NCBI RefSeq assembly: GCF_963576545.1
Contig: NW_026870603.1
Span: forward strand, 620,001 to 684,000
Direction of reading: 5' to 3'
Origin: Limanda limanda
Lineage: Eukaryota; Chordata; Actinopteri; Pleuronectiformes; Pleuronectidae
Length of the DNA stretch: 64,000 nucleotides
Both the position numbers and the translations under genes were made by a program. The notes under the pieces are model-generated. The model had not been told where the DNA came from. It searched no databases and saw only the letters and a list, made by a program, of their open reading frames with translations. This document shows, piece by piece, positions 22,101-36,202 of the stretch. Every line of letters begins with the position of its first letter. Position 1 is the stretch's first letter.

Positions 22101-24310
22101 ACTAATTTGGGTCCTGCGGATCGATTAGTACCATCCCCGAGCTTGTACGACCTTCGGAAGAGGTCGACCGACGAAATTCCCCCAAATCTGAGGAGATATT
22201 CTTGAATAACTTTTTTTGTGAAGGTCGGAGAGACTTGCAAGTAGGCTCTACCCCCACTAAATGGGGTAGCGCGCATCGATCGGTACCATCCTTGAGCTTC
22301 TCCGACTTTCGTAAGGGTTAGGGTTAGGGTTAGGGATGAAAGCACATAGGAGAAAGAGATATTCTTGAATAACTTTTTTTGTGAAGGTCGGAGAGACTTG
22401 CAAGTAGGCTCTACCCCCACTAAATGGCGTAGCGCGCATCGATCGGTACCATCCTTGAGCTTCTCCGACTTTCGGAAGGGTTAGGGTTAGGGATGAAAGC
22501 ACATAGGAGAAAGAGATATTCTTGAATAACTTTTTTTGTGAAGGTCGGAGAGACTTGGAAAGTGGTTGCATCTGGACTAATTTGGGTCCTGCGGATCGAT
22601 TGGTACCATCCCTGAGCTTGTACGACCTTCGGAAGAGGTCGACCGACGAAATTCCCCCAAATCTGAGGAGATATTCTTGAATAACTTTTTTTGTGAAGGT
22701 CGGAGAGACTTGCAAGTAGGCTCTACCCCCACTAAATGGGGTAGCGCGCATCGATCGGTACCATCCTTGAGCTTCTCCGACTTTCGGAAGGGTTAGGGTT
22801 AGGGTTAGGGATGAAAGCACATAGGAGAAAGAGATATTCTTGAATAACTTTTTTTGTGAAGGTCGGAGAGACTTGCAAGTAGGCTCTACCCCCACTAAAT
22901 GGGGTAGCGCGCATCGATCGGTACCATCCTTGAGCTTCTCCGACTTTTGGAAGGGTTAGGGTTAGGGTTAGGGATGAAAGCACATAGGAGAAAGAGATAT
23001 TCTTGAATAACTTTTTTTGTGAAGGTCGGAGAGACTTGCAAGTAGGCTCTACCCCCACTAAATGGGGTAGCGCGCATCGATCTGTACCATCCTTGAGCTT
23101 CTCCGACTTTCGGAAGGGTTAGGGTTAGGGTTAGGGATGAAAGCACATAGGAGAAAGAGATATTCTTAATTAACTTTTTTTGTGAAGGTCGGAGAGACTT
23201 GCAAGTAGGCTCTACCCCCACTAAATGGGGTAGCGCACATCGATCAGTACCATCCTTGAGCTTCTCCGACTTTCGGAAGGGTTAGGGTTAGGGTTAGGGA
23301 TGAAAGCACATAGGAGAAAGAGATATTCTTGAATAACTTTTTTTGTGAATGTCGGAGAGACTTGCAAGTAGGCTCTACCCCCACTAAATGGGGTAGCGCG
23401 CATCGATCGGTACCATCTTTGAGCTTCTCCGACTTTCGGAAGGGTTAGGGTTAGGGATGAAAGCACATAGGAGAAAGAGATATTCTTGAATAACTTTTTT
23501 TGTGAAGGTCGGAGAGACTTGCAAGTAGGCTCTACCCCCACTAAATGGGGTAGCGCGCATCGATCGGTACCATCTTTGAGCTTCTCCGACTTTCGGAAGG
23601 GTTAGGGTTAGGGTTAGGGATGAAAGCACATAGGAGAAAGAGATATTCTTGAATAACTTTTTTTGTGAAGGTCGGAGAGACTTGCAAGTAGGCTCTACCC
23701 CCACTAAATGGCGTAGCGCGCATCGATCGGTACCATCCTTGAGCTTCTCCGACTTTCGGAAGGGTTAGGGTTAGGGTTAGGGATGAAAGCACATAGGAGA
23801 AAGAGATATTCTTGAATAACTTTTTTTGTGAAGGTCGGAGAGACTTGGAAAGTGGTTGCATCTGGACTAATTTGGGTCCTGCGGATCGATTGGTACCATC
23901 CCCGAGCTTGTACGACCTTCGGAAGAGGTCGACCGACGAAATTCCCCCAAATCTGAGGAGATATTCTTGAATAACTTTTTTTGTGAAGGTCGGAGAGACT
24001 TGCAAGTAGGCTCTACCCCCACTAAATGGGGTAGCGCGCATCGATCGGTACCATCCTTGAGCTTCTCCGACTTTCGGAAGGGTTAGGGTTAGGGTTAGGG
24101 ATGAAAGCACATAGGAGAAAGAGATATTCTTGAATAACTTTTTTTGTGAAGGTCGGAGAGACTTGCAAGTAGGCTCTACCCCCACTAAATGGGGTAGCGC
24201 ACATCGATCGGTACCATCCTTGAGCTTCTCCGACTTTTGGAAGGGTTAGGGTTAGGGTTAGGGATGAAAGCACATAGGAGAAAGAGATATTCTTGAATAA
24301 CTTTTTTTGT
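19147..24310 (+). repeat. 7.7-kb-offset block, copy 2
   Basis: B monomers are at 19473, 20769, 22065, 22540 and 23830. It repeats 11431-16588 monomer for monomer, with exact 7A+B units at 19628-20923 and 20924-22219 and the third copy of the 1.77-kb module from 22695. It differs by one hexamer near 22310 and by TTAGGATTAGGG at about 20380. It also has GTACGACTTTCGG in the B at 20769, which makes that arm A-like. Alignment stops where copy 1 has a B (16589) and this copy has an A (24311). Confidence 0.9.
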
Positions 24311-25103
24311 GAAGGTCGGAGAGACTTGCAAGTAGGCTCTACCCCCACTAAATGGGGTAGCGCGCATCGATCGGTACCATCCTTGAGCTTCTCCGACTTT
24401 CGGAAGGGTTAGGGTTAGGGTTAGGGATGAAAGCACATAGGAGAAAGAGATATTCTTGAATAACTTTTTTTGTGAAGGTCGGAGAGACTTGCAAGTAGGC
24501 TCTACTCCCACTAAATGGGGTAGCGCGCATCGATCGGTACCATCCTTGAGCTTCTCCGACTTTCGGAAGGGTTAGGGTTAGGGTTAGGGATGAAAGCACA
24601 TAGGAGAAAGAGATATTCTTGAATAACTTTTTTTCTGAAGGTCGGAGAGACTTGGAAAGTGGTTGCATCTGGACTAATTTGGGTCCTGCGGATCGATTGG
24701 TACCATCCCCGAGCTTGTACGACCTTCGGAAGAGGTCGACCGACGAAATTCCCCCAAATCTGAGGAGATATTCTTGAATAACTTTTTTTGTGAAGGTCGG
24801 AGAGACTTGCAAGTAGGCTCTACCCCCACTAAATGGCGTAGCGCGCATCGATCGGTACCATCCTTGAGCTTCTCCGACTTTCGGAAGGGTTAGGGTTAGG
24901 GATGAAAGCACATAGGAGAAAGAGATATTCTTGAATAACTTTTTTTGTGAAGGTCGGAGAGACTTGGAAAGTGGTTGCATCTGGACTAATTTGGGTCCTG
25001 CGGATCGATTGGTACCATCCCCGAGCTTGTACGACCTTCGGAAGAGGTCGACCGACGAAATTCCCCCAAATCTGAGGAGATATTCTTGAATAACTTTTTT
25101 TGT
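24311..25103 (+). repeat. Junction segment with the first B-A-B arrangement
   Basis: Two A (the second with CTACTCCCAC), B (24637), a two-hexamer GGCGTAG A (24792), and B (24949). The B at 24637 is preceded by TTTTTTTCTGAAGG, a private change. From here rightward a lone A between two B becomes recurrent, with ten cases. None occurs in the first 24.6 kb. Confidence 0.88.
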
Positions 25104-28100
25104 GAAGGTCGGAGAGACTTGCAAGTAGGCTCTACCCCCACTAAATGGGGTAGCGCGCATCGATCGGTACCATCCTTGAGCTTCTCCGACTTTCGGAAGG
25201 GTTAGGGTTAGGGTTAGGGATGAAAGCACATAGGAGAAAGAGATATTCTTGAATAACTTTTTTTGTGAAGGTCGGAGAGACTTGCAAGTAGGCTCTACCC
25301 CCACTAAATGGGGTAGCGCGCATCGATCGGTACCATCCTTGAGCTTCTCCGACTTTTGGAAGGGTTAGGGTTAGGGTTAGGGATGAAAGCACATAGGAGA
25401 AAGAGATATTCTTGAATAACTTTTTTTGTGAAGGTCGGAGAGACTTGCAAGTAGGCTCTACCCCCACTAAATGGGGTAGCGCGCATCGATCGGTACCATC
25501 CTTGAGCTTCTCCGACTTTCGGAAGGGTTAGGGTTAGGGTTAGGGATGAAAGCACATAGGAGAAAGAGATATTCTTAATTAACTTTTTTTGTGAAGGTCG
25601 GAGAGACTTGCAAGTAGGCTCTACCCCCACTAAATGGGGTAGCGCACATCGATCGGTACCATCCTTGAGCTTCTCCGACTTTCGGAAGGGTTAGGGTTAG
25701 GGTTAGGGATGAAAGCACATAGGAGAAAGAGATATTCTTGAATAACTTTTTTTGTGAATGTCGGAGAGACTTGCAAGTAGGCTCTACCCCCACTAAATGG
25801 GGTAGCGCGCATCGATCGGTACCATCCTTGAGCTTCTCCGACTTTCGGAAGGGTTAGGGTTAGGGATGAAAGCACATAGGAGAAAGAGATATTCTTGAAT
25901 AACTTTTTTTGTGAAGGTCGGAGAGACTTGCAAGTAGGCTCTACCCCCACTAAATGGGGTAGCGCGCATCGATCGGTACCATCTTTGAGCTTCTCCGACT
26001 TTCGGAAGGGTTAGGGTTAGGGTTAGGGATGAAAGCACATAGGAGAAAGAGATATTCTTGAATAACTTTTTTTGTGAAGGTCGGAGAGACTTGCAAGTAG
26101 GCTCTACCCCCACTAAATGGCGTAGCGCGCATCGATCGGTACCATCCTTGAGCTTCTCCGACTTTCGGAAGGGTTAGGGTTAGGGTTAGGGATGAAAGCA
26201 CATAGGAGAAAGAGATATTCTTGAATAACTTTTTTTGTGAAGGTCGGAGAGACTTGGAAAGTGGTTGCATCTGGACTAATTTGGGTCCTGCGGATCGATT
26301 GGTACCATCCCCGAGCTTGTACGACCTTCGGAAGAGGTCGACCGACGAAATTCCCCCAAATCTGAGGAGATATTCTTGAATAACTTTTTTTGTGAAGGTC
26401 GGAGAGACTTGCAAGTAGGCTCTACCCCCACTAAATGGGGTAGCGCGCATCGATCGGTACCATCCTTGAGCTTCTCCGACTTTCGGAAGGGTTAGGGTTA
26501 GGGTTAGGGATGAAAGCACATAGGAGAAAGAGATATTCTTGAATAACTTTTTTTGTGAAGGTCGGAGAGACTTGCAAGTAGGCTCTACCCCCACTAAATG
26601 GGGTAGCGCACATCGATCGGTACCATCCTTGAGCTTCTCCGACTTTTGGAAGGGTTAGGGTTAGGGTTAGGGATGAAAGCACATAGGAGAAAGAGATATT
26701 CTTGAATAACTTTTTTTGTGAAGGTCGGAGAGACTTGCAAGTAGGCTCTACCCCCACTAAATGGGGTAGCGCGCATCGATCGGTACCATCCTTGAGCTTC
26801 TCCGACTTTCGGAAGGGTTAGGGTTAGGGTTAGGGATGAAAGCACATAGGAGAAAGAGATATTCTTGAATAACTTTTTTTGTGAAGGTCGGAGAGACTTG
26901 CAAGTAGGCTCTACTCCCACTAAATGGGGTAGCGCGCATCGATCGGTACCATCCTTGAGCTTCTCCGACTTTCGGAAGGGTTAGGGTTAGGGTTAGGGAT
27001 GAAAGCACATAGGAGAAAGAGATATTCTTGAATAACTTTTTTTGTGAAGGTCGGAGAGACTTGGAAAGTGGTTGCATCTGGACTAATTTGGGTCCTGCGG
27101 ATCGATTGGTACCATCCCCGAGCTTGTACGACCTTCGGAAGAGGTCGACCGACGAAATTCCCCCAAATCTGAGGAGATATTCTTGAATAACTTTTTTTGT
27201 GAAGGTCGGAGAGACTTGCAAGTAGGCTCTACCCCCACTAAATGGGGTTGCGCGCATCGATCGGTACCATCCTTGAGCTTCTCCGACTTTCGGAAGGGTT
27301 AGGGTTAGGGTTAGGGATGAAAGCACATAGGAGAAAGAGATATTCTTGAATAACTTTTTTTGTGAAGGTCGGAGAGACTTGCAAGTAGGCTCTACCCCCA
27401 CTAAATGGGGTAGCGCGCATCGATCGGTACCATCCTTGAGCTTCTCCGACTTTCGGAAGGGTTAGGGTTAGGGTTAGGGATGAAAGCACATAGGAGAAAG
27501 AGATATTCTTGAATAACTTTTTTTGTGAAGGTCGGAGAGACTTGCAAGTAGGCTCTACCCCCACTAAATGGGGTAGCGCGCATCGATCAGTACCATCCTT
27601 GAGCTTCTCCGACTTTCGGAAGGGTTAGGGTTAGGGTTAGGGATGAAAGCACATAGGAGAAGGAGATATTCTTGAATAACTTTTTTTGTGAAGGTCGGAG
27701 AGACTTGCAAGTAGGCTCTACCCCCACTAAATGGGGTAGCGCGCATCGATCGGTACCATCCTTGAGCTTCTCCGACTTTCGGAAGGGTTAGGGTTAGGGT
27801 TAGGGATGAAAGCACATAGGAGAAAGAGATATTCTTGAATAACTTTTTTTGTGAAGGTCGGAGAGACTTGCAAGTAGGCTCTACCCCCACTAAATGGGGT
27901 AGCGCGCATCGATCGGTACCATCCTTGAGCTTCTCCGACTTTCGGAAGGGTTAGGGTTAGGGTTAGGGATGAAAGCACATAGGAGAAAGAGATATTCTTG
28001 AATAACTTTTTTTGTGAAGGTCGGAGAGACTTGGAAAGTGGTTGCATCTGGACTAATTTGGGTCCTGCGGATCGATTGGTACCATCCCCGAGCTTGTACG

Positions 28101-30571
28101 ACCTTCGGAAGAGGTCGACCGACGAAATTCCCCCAAATCTGAGAAGATATTCTTGAATAACTTTTTTTGTGAAGGTCGGAGAGACTTGCAAGTAGGCTCT
28201 ACCCCCACTAAATGGGGTAGCGCGCATCGATCGGTACCATCCTTGAGCTTCTCCGACTTTCGGAAGGGTTAGGGTTAGGGTTAGGGATGAAAGCACATAG
28301 GAGAAAGAGATATTCTTGAATAACTTTTTTTGTGAAGGTCGGAGAGACTTGCAAGTAGGCTCTACCCCCACTAAATGGCGTAGCGCGCATCGATCGGTAC
28401 CATCCTTGAGCTTCTCCGACTTTCGGAAGGGTTAGGGTTAGGGTTAGGGATGAAAGCACATAGGAGAAAGAGATATTCTTGAATAACTTTTTTTGTGAAG
28501 GTCGGAGAGACTTGGAAAGTGGTTGCATCTGGACTAATTTGGGTCCTGCGGATCGAATGGTACCATCCCCGAGCTTGTACGACCTTCGGAAGAGGTCGAC
28601 CGACGAAATTCCCCCAAATCTGAGGAGATATTCTTGAATAACTTTTTTTGTGAAGGTCGGAGAGACTTGCAAGTAGGCTCTACCCCCACTAAATGGGGTA
28701 GCGCGCATCGATCGGTACCATCCTTGAGCTTCTCCGACTTTCGGAAGGGTTAGGGTTAGGGTTAGGGATGAAAGCACATAGGAGAAAGAGATATTCTTGA
28801 ATAACTTTTTTTGTGAAGGTCGGAGAGACTTGCAAGTAGGCTCTACCCCCACTAAATGGGGTAGCGCGCATCGATCGGTACCATCCTTGAGCTTCTCCGA
28901 CTTTTGGAAGGGTTAGGGTTAGGGTTAGGGATGAAAGCACATAGGAGAAAGAGATATTCTTGAATAACTTTTTTTGTGAAGGTCGGAGAGACTTGCAAGT
29001 AGGCTCTACCCCCACTAAATGGGGTAGCGCGCATCGATCGGTACTATCCTTGAGCTTCTCCGACTTTCGGAAGGGTTAGGGTTAGGGTTAGGGATGAAAG
29101 CACATAGGAGAAAGAGATATTCTTAATTAACTTTTTTTGTGAAGGTCGGAGAGACTTGCAAGTAGGCTCTACCCCCACTAAATGGGGTAGCGCACATCGA
29201 TCGGTACCATCCTTGAGCTTCTCCGACTTTCGGAAGGGTTAGGGTTAGGGTTAGGGATGAAAGCACATAGGAGAAAGAGATATTCTTGAATAACTTTTTT
29301 TGTGAAGGTCGGAGAGACTTGCAAGTAGGCTCTACCCCCACTAAATGGGGTAGCGCGCATCGATCGGTACCATCCTTGAGCTTCTCCGACTTTCGGAAGG
29401 GTTAGGGTTAGGGATGAAAGCACATAGGAGAAAGAGATATTCTTGAATAACTTTTTTTGTGAAGGTCGGAGAGACTTGGAAAGTGGTTGCATCTGGACTA
29501 ATTTGGGTCCTGCGGATCGATTGGTACCATCCCCGAGCTTGTACGACCTTCGGAAGAGGTCGACCGACGAAATTCCCCCAAATCTGAGGAGATATTCTTG
29601 AATAACTTTTTTTGTGAAGGTCGGAGAGACTTGCAAGTAGGCTCTACCCCCACTAAATGGGGTAGCGCACATCGATCGGTACCATCCTTGAGCTTCTCCG
29701 ACTTTCGGAAGGGTTAGGGTTAGGGTTAGGGATGAAAGCACATAGGAGAAAGAGATATTCTTGAATAACTTTTTTTGTGAAGGTCGGAGAGACTTGCAAG
29801 TAGGCTCTACCCCCACTAAATGGGGTAGCGCGCATCGATCGGTACCATCTTTGAGCTTCTCCGACTTTCGGAAGGGTTAGGGTTAGGGTTAGGGATGAAA
29901 GCACATAGGAGAAAGAGATATTCTTGAATAACTTTTTTTGTGAAGGTCGGAGAGACTTGCAAGTAGGCTCTACCCCCACTAAATGGGGTAGCGCGCATCG
30001 ATCGGTACCATCCTTGAGCTTCTCCGACTTTCGGAAGGGTTAGGGTTAGGGTTAGGGATGAAAGCACATAGGAGAAAGAGATATTCTTGAATAACTTTTT
30101 TTGTGAAGGTCGGAGAGACTTGGAAAGTGGTTGCATCTGGACTAATTTGGGTCCTGCGGATCGATTGGTACCATCCCCGAGCTTGTACGACCTTCGGAAG
30201 AGGTCGACCGACGAAATTCCCCCAAATCTGAGGAGATATTCTTGAATAACTTTTTTTGTGAAGGTCGGAGAGACTTGCAAGTAGGCTCTACCCCCACTAA
30301 ATGGCGTAGCGCGCATCGATCGGTACCATCCTTGAGCTTCTCCGACTTTCGGAAGGGTTAGGGTTAGGGATGAAAGCACATAGGAGAAAGAGATATTCTT
30401 GAATAACTTTTTTTGTGAAGGTCGGAGAGACTTGGAAAGTGGTTGCATCTGGACTAATTTGGGTCCTGCGGATCGATTGGTACCATCCCCGAGCTTGTAC
30501 GACCTTCGGAAGAGGTCGACCGACGAAATTCCCCCAAATCTGAGGAGATATTCTTGAATAACTTTTTTTGT
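25104..30571 (+). repeat. ~5.5-kb higher-order repeat, copy 1 (5,468 bp)
   Basis: B monomers start at 26239, 27046, 28016, 28497, 29461, 30105 and 30417. It opens with the 1.77-kb module. CTACTCCCAC and TTGCGCG A copies follow, then CATCGATCAG with GAGAAGGAGATA, CTGAGAAGATATT after the third B, GATCGAATGG in the fourth B, GGTACTATCC, a TTAATTAAC junction and a B-A-B end. These marks recur in order at +5,468 bp. Confidence 0.92.
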
Positions 30572-33500
30572 GAAGGTCGGAGAGACTTGCAAGTAGGCTC
30601 TACCCCCACTAAATGGGGTAGCGCGCATCGATCGGTACCATCCTTGAGCTTCTCCGACTTTCGGAAGGGTTAGGGTTAGGGTTAGGGATGAAAGCACATA
30701 GGAGAAAGAGATATTCTTGAATAACTTTTTTTGTGAAGGTCGGAGAGACTTGCAAGTAGGCTCTACCCCCACTAAATGGGGTAGCGCGCATCGATCGGTA
30801 CCATCCTTGAGCTTCTCCGACTTTTGGAAGGGTTAGGGTTAGGGTTAGGGATGAAAGCACATAGGAGAAAGAGATATTCTTGAATAACTTTTTTTGTGAA
30901 GGTCGGAGAGACTTGCAAGTAGGCTCTACCCCCACTAAATGGGGTAGCGCGCATCGATCGGTACCATCCTTGAGCTTCTCCGACTTTCGGAAGGGTTAGG
31001 GTTAGGGTTAGGGATGAAAGCACATAGGAGAAAGAGATATTCTTAATTAACTTTTTTTGTGAAGGTCGGAGAGACTTGCAAGTAGGCTCTACCCCCACTA
31101 AATGGGGTAGCGCACATCGATCGGTACCATCCTTGAGCTTCTCCGACTTTCGGAAGGGTTAGGGTTAGGGTTAGGGATGAAAGCACATAGGAGAAAGAGA
31201 TATTCTTGAATAACTTTTTTTGTGAATGTCGGAGAGACTTGCAAGTAGGCTCTACCCCCACTAAATGGGGTAGCGCGCATCGATCGGTACCATCCTTGAG
31301 CTTCTCCGACTTTCGGAAGGGTTAGGGTTAGGGATGAAAGCACATAGGAGAAAGAGATATTCTTGAATAACTTTTTTTGTGAAGGTCGGAGAGACTTGCA
31401 AGTAGGCTCTACCCCCACTAAATGGGGTAGCGCGCATCGATCGGTACCATCTTTGAGCTTCTCCGACTTTCGGAAGGGTTAGGGTTAGGGTTAGGGATGA
31501 AAGCACATAGGAGAAAGAGATATTCTTGAATAACTTTTTTTGTGAAGGTCGGAGAGACTTGCAAGTAGGCTCTACCCCCACTAAATGGCGTAGCGCGCAT
31601 CGATCGGTACCATCCTTGAGCTTCTCCGACTTTCGGAAGGGTTAGGGTTAGGGTTAGGGATGAAAGCACATAGGAGAAAGAGATATTCTTGAATAACTTT
31701 TTTTGTGAAGGTCGGAGAGACTTGGAAAGTGGTTGCATCTGGACTAATTTGGGTCCTGCGGATCGATTGGTACCATCCCCGAGCTTGTACGACCTTCGGA
31801 AGAGGTCGACCGACGAAATTCCCCCAAATCTGAGGAGATATTCTTGAATAACTTTTTTTGTGAAGGTCGGAGAGACTTGCAAGTAGGCTCTACCCCCACT
31901 AAATGGGGTAGCGCGCATCGATCGGTACCATCCTTGAGCTTCTCCGACTTTCGGAAGGGTTAGGGTTAGGGTTAGGGATGAAAGCACATAGGAGAAAGAG
32001 ATATTCTTGAATAACTTTTTTTGTGAAGGTCGGAGAGACTTGCAAGTAGGCTCTACCCCCACTAAATGGGGTAGCGCACATCGATCGGTACCATCCTTGA
32101 GCTTCTCCGACTTTTGGAAGGGTTAGGGTTAGGGTTAGGGATGAAAGCACATAGGAGAAAGAGATATTCTTGAATAACTTTTTTTGTGAAGGTCGGAGAG
32201 ACTTGCAAGTAGGCTCTACCCCCACTAAATGGGGTAGCGCGCATCGATCGGTACCATCTTTGAGCTTCTCCGACTTTCGGAAGGGTTAGGGTTAGGGTTA
32301 GGGATGAAAGCACATAGGAGAAAGAGATATTCTTGAATAACTTTTTTTGTGAAGGTCGGAGAGACTTGCAAGTAGGCTCTACTCCCACTAAATGGGGTAG
32401 CGCGCATCGATCGGTACCATCCTTGAGCTTCTCCGACTTTCGGAAGGGTTAGGGTTAGGGTTAGGGATGAAAGCACATAGGAGAAAGAGATATTCTTGAA
32501 TAACTTTTTTTGTGAAGGTCGGAGAGACTTGGAAAGTGGTTGCATCTGGACTAATTTGGGTCCTGCGGATCGATTGGTACCATCCCCGAGCTTGTACGAC
32601 CTTCGGAAGAGGTCGACCGACGAAATTCCCCCAAATCTGAGGAGATATTCTTGAATAACTTTTTTTGTGAAGGTCGGAGAGACTTGCAAGTAGGCTCTAC
32701 CCCCACTAAATGGGGTTGCGCGCATCGATCGGTACCATCCTTGAGCTTCTCCGACTTTCGGAAGGGTTAGGGTTAGGGTTAGGGATGAAAGCACATAGGA
32801 GAAAGAGATATTCTTGAATAACTTTTTTTGTGAAGGTCGGAGAGACTTGCAAGTAGGCTCTACCCCCACTAAATGGGGTAGCGCGCATCGATCGGTACCA
32901 TCCTTGAGCTTCTCCGACTTTCGGAAGGGTTAGGGTTAGGGTTAGGGATGAAAGCACATAGGAGAAAGAGATATTCTTGAATAACTTTTTTTGTGAAGGT
33001 CGGAGAGACTTGCAAGTAGGCTCTACCCCCACTAAATGGGGTAGCGCGCATCGATCAGTACCATCCTTGAGCTTCTCCGACTTTCGGAAGGGTTAGGGTT
33101 AGGGTTAGGGATGAAAGCACATAGGAGAAGGAGATATTCTTGAATAACTTTTTTTGTGAAGGTCGGAGAGACTTGCAAGTAGGCTCTACCCCCACTAAAT
33201 GGGGTAGCGCGCATCGATCGGTACCATCCTTGAGCTTCTCCGACTTTCGGAAGGGTTAGGGTTAGGGTTAGGGATGAAAGCACATAGGAGAAAGAGATAT
33301 TCTTGAATAACTTTTTTTGTGAAGGTCGGAGAGACTTGCAAGTAGGCTCTACCCCCACTAAATGGGGTAGCGCGCATCGATCGGTACCATCCTTGAGCTT
33401 CTCCGACTTTCGGAAGGGTTAGGGTTAGGGTTAGGGATGAAAGCACATAGGAGAAAGAGATATTCTTGAATAACTTTTTTTGTGAAGGTCGGAGAGACTT

Positions 33501-36202
33501 GGAAAGTGGTTGCATCTGGACTAATTTGGGTCCTGCGGATCGATTGGTACCATCCCCGAGCTTGTACGACCTTCGGAAGAGGTCGACCGACGAAATTCCC
33601 CCAAATCTGAGAAGATATTCTTGAATAACTTTTTTTGTGAAGGTCGGAGAGACTTGCAAGTAGGCTCTACCCCCACTAAATGGGGTAGCGCGCATCGATC
33701 GGTACCATCCTTGAGCTTCTCCGACTTTCGGAAGGGTTAGGGTTAGGGTTAGGGATGAAAGCACATAGGAGAAAGAGATATTCTTGAATAACTTTTTTTG
33801 TGAAGGTCGGAGAGACTTGCAAGTAGGCTCTACCCCCACTAAATGGCGTAGCGCGCATCGATCGGTACCATCCTTGAGCTTCTCCGACTTTCGGAAGGGT
33901 TAGGGTTAGGGTTAGGGATGAAAGCACATAGGAGAAAGAGATATTCTTGAATAACTTTTTTTGTGAAGGTCGGAGAGACTTGGAAAGTGGTTGCATCTGG
34001 ACTAATTTGGGTCCTGCGGATCGAATGGTACCATCCCCGAGCTTGTACGACCTTCGGAAGAGGTCGACCGACGAAATTCCCCCAAATCTGAGGAGATATT
34101 CTTGAATAACTTTTTTTGTGAAGGTCGGAGAGACTTGCAAGTAGGCTCTACCCCCACTAAATGGGGTAGCGCGCATCGATCGGTACCATCCTTGAGCTTC
34201 TCCGACTTTCGGAAGGGTTAGGGTTAGGGTTAGGGATGAAAGCACATAGGAGAAAGAGATATTCTTGAATAACTTTTTTTGTGAAGGTCGGAGAGACTTG
34301 CAAGTAGGCTCTACCCCCACTAAATGGGGTAGCGCGCATCGATCGGTACCATCCTTGAGCTTCTCCGACTTTTGGAAGGGTTAGGGTTAGGGTTAGGGAT
34401 GAAAGCACATAGGAGAAAGAGATATTCTTGAATAACTTTTTTTGTGAAGGTCGGAGAGACTTGCAAGTAGGCTCTACCCCCACTAAATGGGGTAGCGCGC
34501 ATCGATCGGTACTATCCTTGAGCTTCTCCGACTTTCGGAAGGGTTAGGGTTAGGGTTAGGGATGAAAGCACATAGGAGAAAGAGATATTCTTAATTAACT
34601 TTTTTTGTGAAGGTCGGAGAGACTTGCAAGTAGGCTCTACCCCCACTAAATGGGGTAGCGCACATCGATCGGTACCATCCTTGAGCTTCTCCGACTTTCG
34701 GAAGGGTTAGGGTTAGGGTTAGGGATGAAAGCACATAGGAGAAAGAGATATTCTTGAATAACTTTTTTTGTGAAGGTCGGAGAGACTTGCAAGTAGGCTC
34801 TACCCCCACTAAATGGGGTAGCGCGCATCGATCGGTACCATCCTTGAGCTTCTCCGACTTTCGGAAGGGTTAGGGTTAGGGATGAAAGCACATAGGAGAA
34901 AGAGATATTCTTGAATAACTTTTTTTGTGAAGGTCGGAGAGACTTGGAAAGTGGTTGCATCTGGACTAATTTGGGTCCTGCGGATCGATTGGTACCATCC
35001 CCGAGCTTGTACGACCTTCGGAAGAGGTCGACCGACGAAATTCCCCCAAATCTGAGGAGATATTCTTGAATAACTTTTTTTGTGAAGGTCGGAGAGACTT
35101 GCAAGTAGGCTCTACCCCCACTAAATGGGGTAGCGCACATCGATCGGTACCATCCTTGAGCTTCTCCGACTTTCGGAAGGGTTAGGGTTAGGGTTAGGGA
35201 TGAAAGCACATAGGAGAAAGAGATATTCTTGAATAACTTTTTTTGTGAAGGTCGGAGAGACTTGCAAGTAGGCTCTACCCCCACTAAATGGGGTAGCGCG
35301 CATCGATCGGTACCATCCTTGAGCTTCTCCGACTTTTGGAAGGATTAGGGTTAGGGTTAGGGATGAAAGCACATAGGAGAAAGAGATATTCTTGAATAAC
35401 TTTTTTTGTGAAGGTCGGAGAGACTTGCAAGTAGGCTCTACCCCCACTAAATGGGGTAGCGCGCATCGATCGGTACCATCTTTGAGCTTCTCCGACTTTC
35501 GGAAGGGTTAGGGTTAGGGTTAGGGATGAAAGCACATAGGAGAAAGAGATATTCTTGAATAACTTTTTTTGTGAAGGTCGGAGAGACTTGCAAGTAGGCT
35601 CTACCCCCACTAAATGGGGTAGCGCGCATCGATCGGTACCATCCTTGAGCTTCTCCGACTTTCGGAAGGGTTAGGGTTAGGGTTAGGGATGAAAGCACAT
35701 AGGAGAAAGAGATATTCTTGAATAACTTTTTTTGTGAAGGTCGGAGAGACTTGGAAAGTGGTTGCATCTGGACTAATTTGGGTCCTGCGGATCGATTGGT
35801 ACCATCCCCGAGCTTGTACGACCTTCGGAAGAGGTCGACCGACGAAATTCCCCCAAATCTGAGGAGATATTCTTGAATAACTTTTTTTGTGAAGGTCGGA
35901 GAGACTTGCAAGTAGGCTCTACCCCCACTAAATGGCGTAGCGCGCATCGATCGGTACCATCCTTGAGCTTCTCCGACTTTCGGAAGGGTTAGGGTTAGGG
36001 ATGAAAGCACATAGGAGAAAGAGATATTCTTGAATAACTTTTTTTGTGAAGGTCGGAGAGACTTGGAAAGTGGTTGCATCTGGACTAATTTGGGTCCTGC
36101 GGATCGATTGGTACCATCCCCGAGCTTGTACGACCTTCGGAAGAGGTCGACCGACGAAATTCCCCCAAATCTGAGGAGATATTCTTGAATAACTTTTTTT
36201 GT
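30572..36202 (+). repeat. ~5.5-kb higher-order repeat, copy 2 (5,631 bp)
   Basis: B monomers are at 31707, 32514, 33484, 33965, 34929, 35736 and 36048. It is identical in order to copy 1 except for exactly one additional A at 35247-35409. That A carries CTTTTGGAAGGATTAGGG, the leftmost occurrence of this allele in the window. Confidence 0.92.
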
